Source: a virus. From it: DNA of 35,062 nucleotides. The position numbers and the translations under genes were made by a program. The stretch's first letter is position 1, and each line of letters opens with the position of its first letter. Below are positions 1 to 4,972 of this stretch, piece by piece. Under the pieces are notes generated by a model that did no database searches, had not been told where the DNA came from, and worked only from the letters and a program-made list of their open reading frames with translations. Location of the stretch: positions 1 through 35,062 of IMG/VR virus record IMGVR_UViG_3300046010_002683. One strand, written 5' to 3'.

Positions 1-126
1 AAAAGAAAGCATTGAAGCAAAAGCAAAAAAGTACGATGAGTTAATGTTAACCATACAAGAGATGGAACTAATGTACACAAAGGCATTGGATAAATATCCA
101 AGTCTTACAGAGATAATTCAAGAAAA
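1..126. repeat. Left terminal overlap, identical to 33135-33260
   Basis: All 126 bases match 33135-33260 exactly. The first mismatch is A127 against G33261. The sequence lies inside the coding region of the small early gene seen complete at 33064-33291. Together with the second identity block (2450-2548) this brackets a region present as two alleles. It indicates that the contig ends are the same genomic place, not a true terminal repeat. Confidence 0.95.
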
Positions 127-157
127 ATTAAACGTTTTAAAACTAGTTAAATTATGA
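1..157 (+). CDS. Small early protein, 5'-truncated by the window edge
   Basis: This is the 3' part of the gene seen complete at 33064-33291. The reading frame begins at base 2 with Lys-Glu-Ser-Ile and ends with TGA at 155-157. The stop overlaps the ATG of the next gene at 154, so the two genes are translationally coupled. The only differences from the complete copy are near the 3' end. No function is recognised. The full protein is 75 residues, charged and probably helical. Confidence 0.8.
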   Translation, partial: KESIEAKAKKYDELMLTIQEMELMYTKALDKYPSLTEIIQEKLNVLKLVKL

Positions 158-360
158 AGATAGTAGCAGATTTAACGGATAAGCATGAAATTAACCTAAA
201 AATAATCAAAAGACTTGGTTACATATTAGGTGAAGAAGTTAACACAAAACCACAACAGGTATCATTAGCAATGGATTTATTGCAATACTTAATGTGGGAA
301 TTCAGTGAGCCAGAACTAATAGAAATAATACTTAAAAACAAAGACAATGAAAGAGCATAA
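154..360 (+). CDS. Hypothetical small early protein (allele A)
   Basis: A 68-residue acidic and probably helical protein that I do not recognise. It overlaps the upstream gene by four bases (ATGA) and the downstream start at 347 by 14 bases, so it sits in a tightly packed early operon. A diverged version is at 33288-33488. Both keep the N-terminal MKIVADL, the RLGYIL block and the C-terminal LIEIILK...NERA, with substitutions in the middle. Preservation of frame and ends in two diverged alleles argues that it is a real, selected gene. Function unknown. Confidence 0.75.
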   Translation: MKIVADLTDKHEINLKIIKRLGYILGEEVNTKPQQVSLAMDLLQYLMWEFSEPELIEIILKNKDNERA

Positions 361-865
361 TATAGATTGCATGAAACACAGAAAGCATACACATATAAGC
401 GGTGTAGATGTAGAAATGATAACTGCTGAGAAAGGTAGTTGTATAGTTACAATTAAAGACGCTTATTTTAGTCGTGGAGTAGATGTATCAGGAAATAGAA
501 CGGATGGCTACTTCCTAGAGTTTGAGGAAGATGTCATGCCAATGGTTTGCAATTCTACAAATAGAAAAAGAATAGCAAATAACTTAATGATTGAAAAGAA
601 AATAACACCATTAGAATCTCGTAATATTGGCAACTGGATAGGGGTAAAGATTAATTTAAAATTTGATCCAAATATAAAAATGATGGGGAAGATTACAGGT
701 GGTATAGTTGTAGATAGCATAAAAATACTTCCTGATTTAATTATTGATAGTGATAACTTTAAAGCTGTAAAAGATGCAGTTATAAATAAAGGATATACTA
801 TTGCACAAGTAAAGTCAAAATATAATTTATCAAAAGAATGTGAAGAATTGCTATTAAATAAATAA
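347..865 (+). CDS. OB-fold-like probable ssDNA-binding/recombination protein (allele A)
   Basis: A 172-residue protein. The stretch from about residue 25 to 125 contains VTIKDAYFSRGVDVSG, then GYFLEFEEDVMPMVCN and NIGNWIGVKINL followed by a GKITGG turn. This pattern resembles small OB-fold phage proteins encoded beside RecB/YqaJ-type nucleases, where a role in handling single-stranded DNA is usually assumed. That family link is inference from memory of the pattern. A clearly homologous allele lies at 33475-33996. An alternative start is ATG at 371, but both alleles share the residues from 347, so 347 is preferred. In this allele the gene ends just before the inserted HNH cassette. Confidence 0.7.
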   Translation: MKEHNIDCMKHRKHTHISGVDVEMITAEKGSCIVTIKDAYFSRGVDVSGNRTDGYFLEFEEDVMPMVCNSTNRKRIANNLMIEKKITPLESRNIGNWIGVKINLKFDPNIKMMGKITGGIVVDSIKILPDLIIDSDNFKAVKDAVINKGYTIAQVKSKYNLSKECEELLLNK

Positions 866-877
866 TTTGTATATTTG
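848..877 (+). promoter_or_regulatory. Bacteroidetes-type promoter of the HNH-1 cassette
   Basis: TTG at 848-850 is followed by a 19-base spacer and TATATTTG at 870-877. This is a perfect fit to the TAnnTTTG -7 box known in Bacteroidetes, with a TTG upstream box. Transcription should begin near 883, right at the start of the structured RNA. The -7 box lies in sequence absent from the HNH-minus allele at the end of the window, so the cassette brings its own promoter. Confidence 0.7.
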
Positions 878-882
878 CATAT

Positions 883-965
883 CGAGTAGTGCCGATGAAT
901 AAGAACTTTTTTAAAGCCTTAGCGGATTGGTAGCACTACCCATGAAGCTAGGGTTTTTTTATTTT
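883..965 (+). ncRNA. Structured leader RNA 1 (predicted H-type pseudoknot with U-run)
   Basis: Stem 1 pairs GTAGTGC (886-892) with GCACTAC (933-939), seven perfect pairs. Stem 2 pairs 914-923 (AAGCCTTAGC) with 947-956 (GCTAGGGTTT), ten pairs including two G-U. Because 914-923 lies inside the stem 1 loop and its partner lies outside, the fold is an H-type pseudoknot. A T-run (954-960) begins inside the 3' strand of stem 2, and the HNH start codon follows at 966. The same topology recurs at 27347-27434 and, in looser form, at 22360-22433. It could act as a terminator or attenuator, a translational switch, or a small RNA. The pairing is visible; the role is inferred. Confidence 0.6.
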
Positions 966-1469
966 ATGGAAATATGGAAAGATGTACCTGGTTATGAAAG
1001 CAAATACCAGGTTAGTAATTTAGGAAATGTAAAATCATTGCCAAGATTAATGGAAAAAGGTAAGAATGTTTTTGTATCAAAAGAAAGAACATTAAAACCA
1101 TGTTTGTCAAAAGGATATAATAGATATGTTTTAAGTATTAATTCTATTAAAAAATCTTTTAAAGAACATCAATTAGTAGCGATGGCATTTCTTAATCATA
1201 TACCAAGTGGAAATAAATTAGTAGTAGATCATATCAACGATAATAAACTAGATAATAGATTAGAGAATTTACAAGTAGTTACTAATAGATTTAATACTTG
1301 TAAAACAAGAGGTAACTATTCAAGTAACTATAAAGGTGTAAATTGGCATAAGCATACACAAAAGTGGGTTAGTAGAATTATAATAAATAATAAAAGACAT
1401 TCATTAGGATACTTTAATTGTGAGTTAGCTGCTCACTTAGCATACCAAAACAAATTAAAAACAATATAA
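966..1469 (+). CDS. HNH homing endonuclease 1 (NUMOD4-HNH-AP2-like)
   Basis: A 167-residue site-specific DNA endonuclease of the free-standing phage homing type. Residues 1-25 (EIWKDVPGYESKYQVSNLG) are a NUMOD4 DNA-binding motif. The HNH core is formed by H68 and the block VVDHINDNKLDNRLENLQVV (residues 86-105, with D88-H89). The C-terminal part, about 108-160, contains YKGVNWHKHTQKWVSRI and HSLGYF, an AP2-like DNA-binding module. The ATG at 966 is chosen because NUMOD4 starts there in the paralogue at 22448; a start at 927 would translate the structured leader. The gene is absent from the second allele, so it is polymorphic cargo. Its target is probably the junction of the flanking genes. 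Confidence 0.9.
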   Translation: MEIWKDVPGYESKYQVSNLGNVKSLPRLMEKGKNVFVSKERTLKPCLSKGYNRYVLSINSIKKSFKEHQLVAMAFLNHIPSGNKLVVDHINDNKLDNRLENLQVVTNRFNTCKTRGNYSSNYKGVNWHKHTQKWVSRIIINNKRHSLGYFNCELAAHLAYQNKLKTI

Positions 1470-1471
1470 TT

Positions 1472-2101
1472 ATGGAAAACAAGATTTTTAGAATGCGTGG
1501 TAGTCAAGCTGGACTATTACTTACTAATGGCAAAGATGCATTAGGATTAGGCACAAGTTTAATTACATACTTGAAAGATTATTATGCTGAAGAAAAAAGT
1601 GGTGTAAAAGAAGAAATTAACTCAAAGTATTTAATCAAAGGTAATTTGATGGAGCAAGAATTAATCGACATCACAGCTGAAAGATTAGGGTTAGGTATCT
1701 TAGAAAAAAATGAAATTAGATTTCACGACGAACATTTTTCAGGAGTACCTGATGTCATTACCGATGAATTTATTATTGACACTAAAAATTCATGGAGCTA
1801 TAAAACATTCTTAGATGCTATTACTTCGCCAATCAATAAAGATTACGAAGCACAACTACAAGTATACATGCATTTGACAGGTGTAAAGAAAGCAAAGTTA
1901 GTCTATGGATTATTAGATGTTCCTGGTGAAGCAAACTACGGCAACGATATATTCTACAGTCATATGCCAATAAACGAAAGGTTTTATGCTTTTGAGTTTG
2001 AATATGATCCTGCTATGATTGAGCAAATGCAAAACAAAGTAAATAATTGTAAAATATTTTTAAAAGATTACGATGAAAGAATCAGTACGTTACTTGGATA
2101 A
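1472..2101 (+). CDS. YqaJ/RecB-like PD-(D/E)XK exonuclease (allele A)
   Basis: A 209-residue nuclease of the PD-(D/E)XK superfamily, as used by phages for recombination and end resection. Visible active-site elements are E61 in KGNLMEQE, D94 in SGVPD, D103 and K105 in IIDTK, and the QxxxY-type helix AQLQVYMHL at about 127-135. The order and spacing match the YqaJ/Cas4/RecB nucleases. Its partner is probably the OB-fold-like protein encoded upstream; no RecT or Red-beta annealing protein is recognisable. A homologue with all these residues is at 33986-34615. The end overlaps a 50-residue gene beginning at 2073. Confidence 0.85.
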   Translation: MENKIFRMRGSQAGLLLTNGKDALGLGTSLITYLKDYYAEEKSGVKEEINSKYLIKGNLMEQELIDITAERLGLGILEKNEIRFHDEHFSGVPDVITDEFIIDTKNSWSYKTFLDAITSPINKDYEAQLQVYMHLTGVKKAKLVYGLLDVPGEANYGNDIFYSHMPINERFYAFEFEYDPAMIEQMQNKVNNCKIFLKDYDERISTLLG

Positions 2102-2225
2102 AAGAGATAACACCATTGTCATGTTAGTATTACGTGGCAATGGATTCATCCGAGTAAAGCCGTTGAAAGGATTGGATATTGTTATGAGTGTAGAATGTTT
2201 TAAAACTAATTTTAAAAGAATATGA
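2073..2225 (+). CDS. Conserved 50-residue hypothetical protein (allele A)
   Basis: A short gene starting with ATG inside the end of the nuclease gene and ending with TGA that overlaps the next ATG (ATGA at 2222-2225). The protein starts MKESVRYLDKRD and contains RGNGFIRVKP and the terminal CFKTNFKRI. The second allele at 34587-34739 keeps the same length and nearly the same protein, with many differences at third codon positions (for example ATTACG against CTTCGT in the same frame). That pattern of silent change shows selection for the peptide. Function unknown; it is basic and beta-rich. Confidence 0.75.
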   Translation: MKESVRYLDKRDNTIVMLVLRGNGFIRVKPLKGLDIVMSVECFKTNFKRI

Positions 2226-2470
2226 ATAAGCAAATAAACAATACATTCCAAGTGCTATTGCTCATGCAAATTGCACTTGAAAAGTTAGAAGATATGGACG
2301 ATGGAAATACGTTCAGAGAGAATCACAGAGAGGTAATAGATAACTTTATTAAATATTTAGAGTCGAACGTGGAAGATTTAACGTGCAATATTGATGTGCA
2401 AGAGTCCGACCAATACGCCTATATCTGTCGTAACATCCGTAAAGTAATTGATAAAATTAGAATCAAATGA
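2222..2470 (+). CDS. Hypothetical early protein, 82 residues (allele A)
   Basis: Unrecognised acidic, helical protein starting MNKQINNTFQVLLLMQIALE. It overlaps the neighbour on each side by four bases (ATGA), so it is part of the early operon. The second allele at 34736-34984 has the same length, with identical ends (MNKQINNTFQVL and NIRKVIDKIRIK) and changes in the middle. Sequence identity between the alleles becomes exact from base 2450 onward, inside this gene. Confidence 0.75.
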   Translation: MNKQINNTFQVLLLMQIALEKLEDMDDGNTFRENHREVIDNFIKYLESNVEDLTCNIDVQESDQYAYICRNIRKVIDKIRIK

Positions 2471-2548
2471 GTAATTTTAAAAAAGGAGATAGAGTTTACC
2501 ACTTTCAACATGGATGGGGTACAGTAAAAAAAGTAGATGGAATAATGT
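2450..2548. repeat. Right terminal overlap, identical to 34964-35062
   Basis: Ninety-nine bases are identical to the last 99 bases of the window. The base before (T2449 against A34963) differs. The window therefore stops exactly where the second allele has rejoined the common sequence for 99 bases. This is what a graph assembler does when a variant path re-enters sequence already used. Confidence 0.95.
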
Positions 2549-2811
2549 CAGTAATTTTTACACATGGTATAGTTACTTTTATTGAAGGTAGATTACTCTC
2601 ATTCACAGAATACACCTTACAAGGATTCAGTCAAGAAAGACCTATTGAACTTCCTGAGGTCGGTGAGTTGTGCTTGGTTAGAGATGATGAGTCTATTCAT
2701 TGGAGAGTTCGAGAGTTTGCTTTTGAACATAACGGAACATTTTATGTTAAAGAACCATGCGGGAGTACGGATAGTTATATTTACATGAAACGAATTAAAA
2801 TATTAGACTAA
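2467..2811 (+). CDS. Hypothetical protein with SH3/KOW-like N-terminus
   Basis: A 114-residue protein opening with FKKGDRVYHFQHGWGTVKKV, the look of a small beta-barrel of the SH3/KOW/CarD type that often contacts RNA polymerase or nucleic acid. A second beta-rich half begins near residue 60 (LPEVGELCLVRDD). The family assignment is by pattern only. It overlaps its neighbours by four bases and one base, within the early operon. The same gene begins again at 34981 and is cut by the window end. Confidence 0.65.
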   Translation: MSNFKKGDRVYHFQHGWGTVKKVDGIMSVIFTHGIVTFIEGRLLSFTEYTLQGFSQERPIELPEVGELCLVRDDESIHWRVREFAFEHNGTFYVKEPCGSTDSYIYMKRIKILD

Positions 2812-3128
2812 TGAAAATAATAATCGCGATGTGTGTTTGGTGCGTTCTAACAAGTTTTAAAGCTACTTACTATAGTGATACATTCCATGGTAAAGTTATG
2901 CGTTCAGGAGCAATCTATGATATGAATAAGTTGACATGTGCTAGTAATACACATAAGCTAGGAACTAAACTAAAAGTAACTAACCTAGATAACGGAAAGA
3001 GTGTGATAGTTAAAGTTACAGATACAGGATCATTCCGTAAAGTAACACTAGACTTATCCAAGAAAGCATTTGAACGGATAGCTGAATTAGATAAAGGAGT
3101 AATAAATATTAAAATAAAAAAGATATGA
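2811..3128 (+). CDS. RlpA-like double-psi beta-barrel protein, exported
   Basis: A 105-residue protein with an N-terminal hydrophobic segment (about residues 1-16) that looks like a signal peptide, then a compact RlpA-type domain: ATYYSDTFHG (18-27), SGAIYD (32-37), LGTKLKVTNLDNGKSV (50-65) and VTDTG (69-73, with D71 at the conserved acidic position). RlpA proteins bind or cleave peptidoglycan in the periplasm, so a role in envelope attack or remodelling is plausible. It lies in the early operon, far from the holin and endolysin at 22966-23630, so it may act before lysis. It starts on the last base of the upstream stop. Confidence 0.7.
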   Translation: MKIIIAMCVWCVLTSFKATYYSDTFHGKVMRSGAIYDMNKLTCASNTHKLGTKLKVTNLDNGKSVIVKVTDTGSFRKVTLDLSKKAFERIAELDKGVINIKIKKI

Positions 3129-3460
3129 CAAAGAAAGAAGAGTTAAAGCACTCATTGATGATGGAACAGCTTTTAACAAGTCAATTGTTTGAGCAAATAC
3201 GAGAATTAAAGTATGAGAATGCAGTAATGCGAGACGATCTATATCAACTTAGTAAGGACTACTTCACACCGAAAGATGCAATCGTAGCAAAGGTTATTGA
3301 AGCATATAAAACAAGGTCAGAAATAGGGATTAGTAAGTACGGAACGACACTAGATGCAAACAATACGGATGACTTTCTACAACATCTTCAGGAAGAATTA
3401 ATGGACGCCACACTTTATATTGAAAAATTAAAAGAAATTGCATCACAGTTAAATAAATAA
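3125..3460 (+). CDS. Small MazG-like or dNTP pyrophosphohydrolase-like protein
   Basis: A 111-residue, mostly helical protein. The C-terminal half has RSEIGISKYGTTLD, then a spacer, then HLQEELMDATLYIEKL. The EELMDA helix resembles the metal-binding EExxD motif of all-alpha NTP pyrophosphohydrolases (MazG/dUTPase superfamily), and the RSxxGxxKYGTTL block is common in small phage proteins of that group. If correct, it would hydrolyse nucleoside triphosphates and shape the nucleotide pool. The first 40 residues look like a coiled coil. This is the last gene before a short gap. Confidence 0.45.
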   Translation: MTKKEELKHSLMMEQLLTSQLFEQIRELKYENAVMRDDLYQLSKDYFTPKDAIVAKVIEAYKTRSEIGISKYGTTLDANNTDDFLQHLQEELMDATLYIEKLKEIASQLNK

Positions 3461-3488
3461 TACTTATATTAGTCAAAAATTAAAAACG

Positions 3489-3767
3489 ATGAGTAAATTT
3501 AAAGGAGTGATTACACACATTGGAGATGTAATCGAATTAGGGAACTACAAAAAGCTGTATGTTCATGTAGTAGAAAACGAAGGAGAATATCCTCAATCAT
3601 GTAACTTCGAAGTATTTGGAGAAGTAAAAGTAGATAACGTTCTTAAATACAATCGAGTTGGTGATGTTGTCGAAGTAGACTACAATCTGAAAGCTCAAGA
3701 GTCTAAACGAGAAGCTGGTGTATTCTTTAACACCATTCAAAGTTGGAAGATTACAAAGCATGATTAA
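3489..3767 (+). CDS. DUF3127-like OB-fold protein, probable ssDNA-binding
   Basis: A 92-residue beta-rich protein with KFKGVITHIGDV, then YPQSCNFEVFGE, VGDVVEVDYNLKAQE and the terminal FFNTIQSWKI. This order is characteristic of DUF3127, a small Bacteroidetes and phage family with an OB-fold, often placed with replication genes. I infer binding of single-stranded DNA. It overlaps the sigma-factor start at 3760 by eight bases, so the two should be co-translated. Confidence 0.7.
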   Translation: MSKFKGVITHIGDVIELGNYKKLYVHVVENEGEYPQSCNFEVFGEVKVDNVLKYNRVGDVVEVDYNLKAQESKREAGVFFNTIQSWKITKHD

Positions 3768-4284
3768 GCAAATAGAAGTAATAGCAAAGAAACACAAGGA
3801 CTGGGTGAATATCGCTCGGTCCTTTGGTGCTAAAACAGAAGCAGAGGATGTCGTTCAGGACATGTATCTTAGACTAGATAAGTATATCAAACCAGACCAA
3901 CAAATATCTACATCGTTTGTATGGATTACTTTGAGAAACATTTATTTTGACTTCCTAAAGAAAGAGCCAGCCACGTTTGAACTAGATAAGACCGTTTCTG
4001 ACGCTATTTCACAGACTGAAAGTATAATTGCATACGGAGAGTTAAATAAACGCGTTAGAGACGAACTTAATAATGTTGATTGGTTTGATAAAATGCTATT
4101 CGAACTATATGTAACGAGTGGTAAGTCGATGAGACAACTATCAAAAGAGACAGGGATAAGTCTTTCTTGTATATTCTACACTACGAATAGAACAAAAACA
4201 CACTTAAGGAGTTTACTTAATGAAGACTATGAAGATTACTTAAACGAAGATTACGAATGGCTAAAAGAAAAGCAACAGGACTAG
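3760..4284 (+). CDS. Phage-encoded RNA polymerase sigma factor (ECF/sigma-70 like)
   Basis: A 174-residue protein. Residues 20-69 resemble sigma region 2 (AEDVVQDMYLRL and FVWITLRNIYFDFLKK), which binds the polymerase clamp and the -10 element. Residues 112-160 resemble region 4 with a helix-turn-helix (KSMRQLSKETGISLSCIF). A longer frame from 3718 would need a GTG start inside the DUF3127 gene; the ATG at 3760 overlaps the previous stop, as usual here. It is encoded immediately before the terminase and virion block, so it probably redirects host RNA polymerase to late genes. The C-terminus ends in an acidic repeat (NEDYEDYLNEDYE). Confidence 0.8.
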   Translation: MIKQIEVIAKKHKDWVNIARSFGAKTEAEDVVQDMYLRLDKYIKPDQQISTSFVWITLRNIYFDFLKKEPATFELDKTVSDAISQTESIIAYGELNKRVRDELNNVDWFDKMLFELYVTSGKSMRQLSKETGISLSCIFYTTNRTKTHLRSLLNEDYEDYLNEDYEWLKEKQQD

Positions 4285-4613
4285 GAGATACAATTGAGAA
4301 TGTACTCCAAGCAACAGGAATAGATAAGGTAGCAAAGTTTATATTAGGTGAAGACTGCAAATGTGATGAACGTAAAGCAAAACTTAACGAGCTTTGGTCC
4401 TATAGAAAGAAACCACTTTGCCTTAATGAAGATGAGTACTTATGGCTTAACGAAGGAGGATTAAAGAAAGCAGAGACATCCCTAGTAGATTCTATGTTAA
4501 TGCAAAGAACACATAACAGAGTATTCCAAACAGGTAGATTAGAATATACTTCTTGTGCTTCTTGTTTGAGAGATCAATACCAAGACTTAAAGAAAATATA
4601 TGACGCATATTAA
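4257..4613 (+). CDS. Conserved phage protein with cysteine pairs
   Basis: A 118-residue protein beginning MAKRKATGLGDTIENVLQAT and containing GEDCKCDERKAKLN, then YTSCASCLRDQY near the C-terminus. The two cysteine pairs could bind a metal. Proteins of this build (GLGDTI... GEDCxCDERK) occur just ahead of terminase genes in Bacteroidetes phages, to my knowledge without a defined role. It overlaps the sigma gene by 28 bases and is followed by an 80-base leader before terS. Confidence 0.7.
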   Translation: MAKRKATGLGDTIENVLQATGIDKVAKFILGEDCKCDERKAKLNELWSYRKKPLCLNEDEYLWLNEGGLKKAETSLVDSMLMQRTHNRVFQTGRLEYTSCASCLRDQYQDLKKIYDAY

Positions 4614-4636
4614 TAACGATATAATACAAGTAATAT

Positions 4637-4671
4637 ATTCAGGTAGATTCTTTTTTGTAGTTTGCCTGAAT
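4637..4671 (+). promoter_or_regulatory. RNA hairpin in the leader before the terminase genes
   Basis: Bases 4637-4649 can pair with 4659-4671 over 13 positions (seven Watson-Crick pairs at the base, ATTCAGG with CCTGAAT, then six with three G-U), leaving a nine-base U-rich loop. No T-run follows, so it is not a usual terminator. It lies 22 bases before the terS start, in the only non-coding gap between the sigma factor and the virion genes. It may be a processing site, a translational control element, or part of a late promoter read by the phage sigma factor. Confidence 0.5.
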
Positions 4672-4693
4672 TGAATAAACAATACAAAATCAT

Positions 4694-4972
4694 ATGGCAG
4701 GACCAGGAGGTGCAAGACCAGGAGCAGGTCGCAAACCAAAAGACGAAGAGAATAGAATTAGGGATTTAATGATGCCTTATTCACTAGATGCAATACAATG
4801 CCTAGCTAATATAGTAGTAAGCGATAAATCAAAAGATACCGATAAGATTAGTGCATCAAAGATTATCATTGAATATGCTTATGGTAAACCTAAGGAGAAA
4901 GTAGAATCAGACATCACAATCAATACAACATCACTAAAAGATTTGATTAACTTTGGTAACACTGAATCCTAA
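4694..4972 (+). CDS. terS: Terminase small subunit
   Basis: A 92-residue basic protein with the N-terminal signature GGARPGAGRKPKDEE, typical of small terminase-like proteins, followed by a helical part (SLDAIQCLANIV, SASKIIIEYAYGKPKE). Small terminases recognise packaging sites on the concatemer and hand the DNA to the large subunit. Its position directly before and overlapping the large subunit supports the call. It is short for a complete TerS, so it may contain only the DNA-binding and oligomerisation parts. Confidence 0.7.
   Translation: MAGPGGARPGAGRKPKDEENRIRDLMMPYSLDAIQCLANIVVSDKSKDTDKISASKIIIEYAYGKPKEKVESDITINTTSLKDLINFGNTES

Larger units (their letters stand above)
866..1471 (+). 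mobile_element. Homing-endonuclease cassette, absent from the second allele
   Basis: In the other allele the OB-fold-like gene overlaps the nuclease start directly (33986-33996). Here about 606 bases separate the two: a promoter box, a structured RNA and an HNH gene. The insertion sits after a shared TATTAAA and before the nuclease's ATGGAAA, so it separates two genes without breaking either. It replaces the last few residues of the upstream protein. I see no clear target-site duplication or terminal inverted repeats, which fits homing by recombination rather than transposition. Confidence 0.8.

Noticed and set aside
927-965. Upstream extension of HNH 1 (start at 927)
   Set aside because: It would translate the 3' strands of the leader pseudoknot and adds 13 residues before the conserved NUMOD4 start. 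The paralogue begins at the equivalent of 966.
866-1471. Group I intron or HEARO/omega-RNA type element
   Set aside because: The flanking genes are complete and not split, no group I core is visible, and the RNA is too short. The HNH protein is a NUMOD4 type, not IsrB/TnpB-like.
2582-2788. A second frame inside the SH3/KOW-like gene
   Set aside because: It lies wholly inside a better supported gene, is not in register with neighbours, and has no recognisable features.
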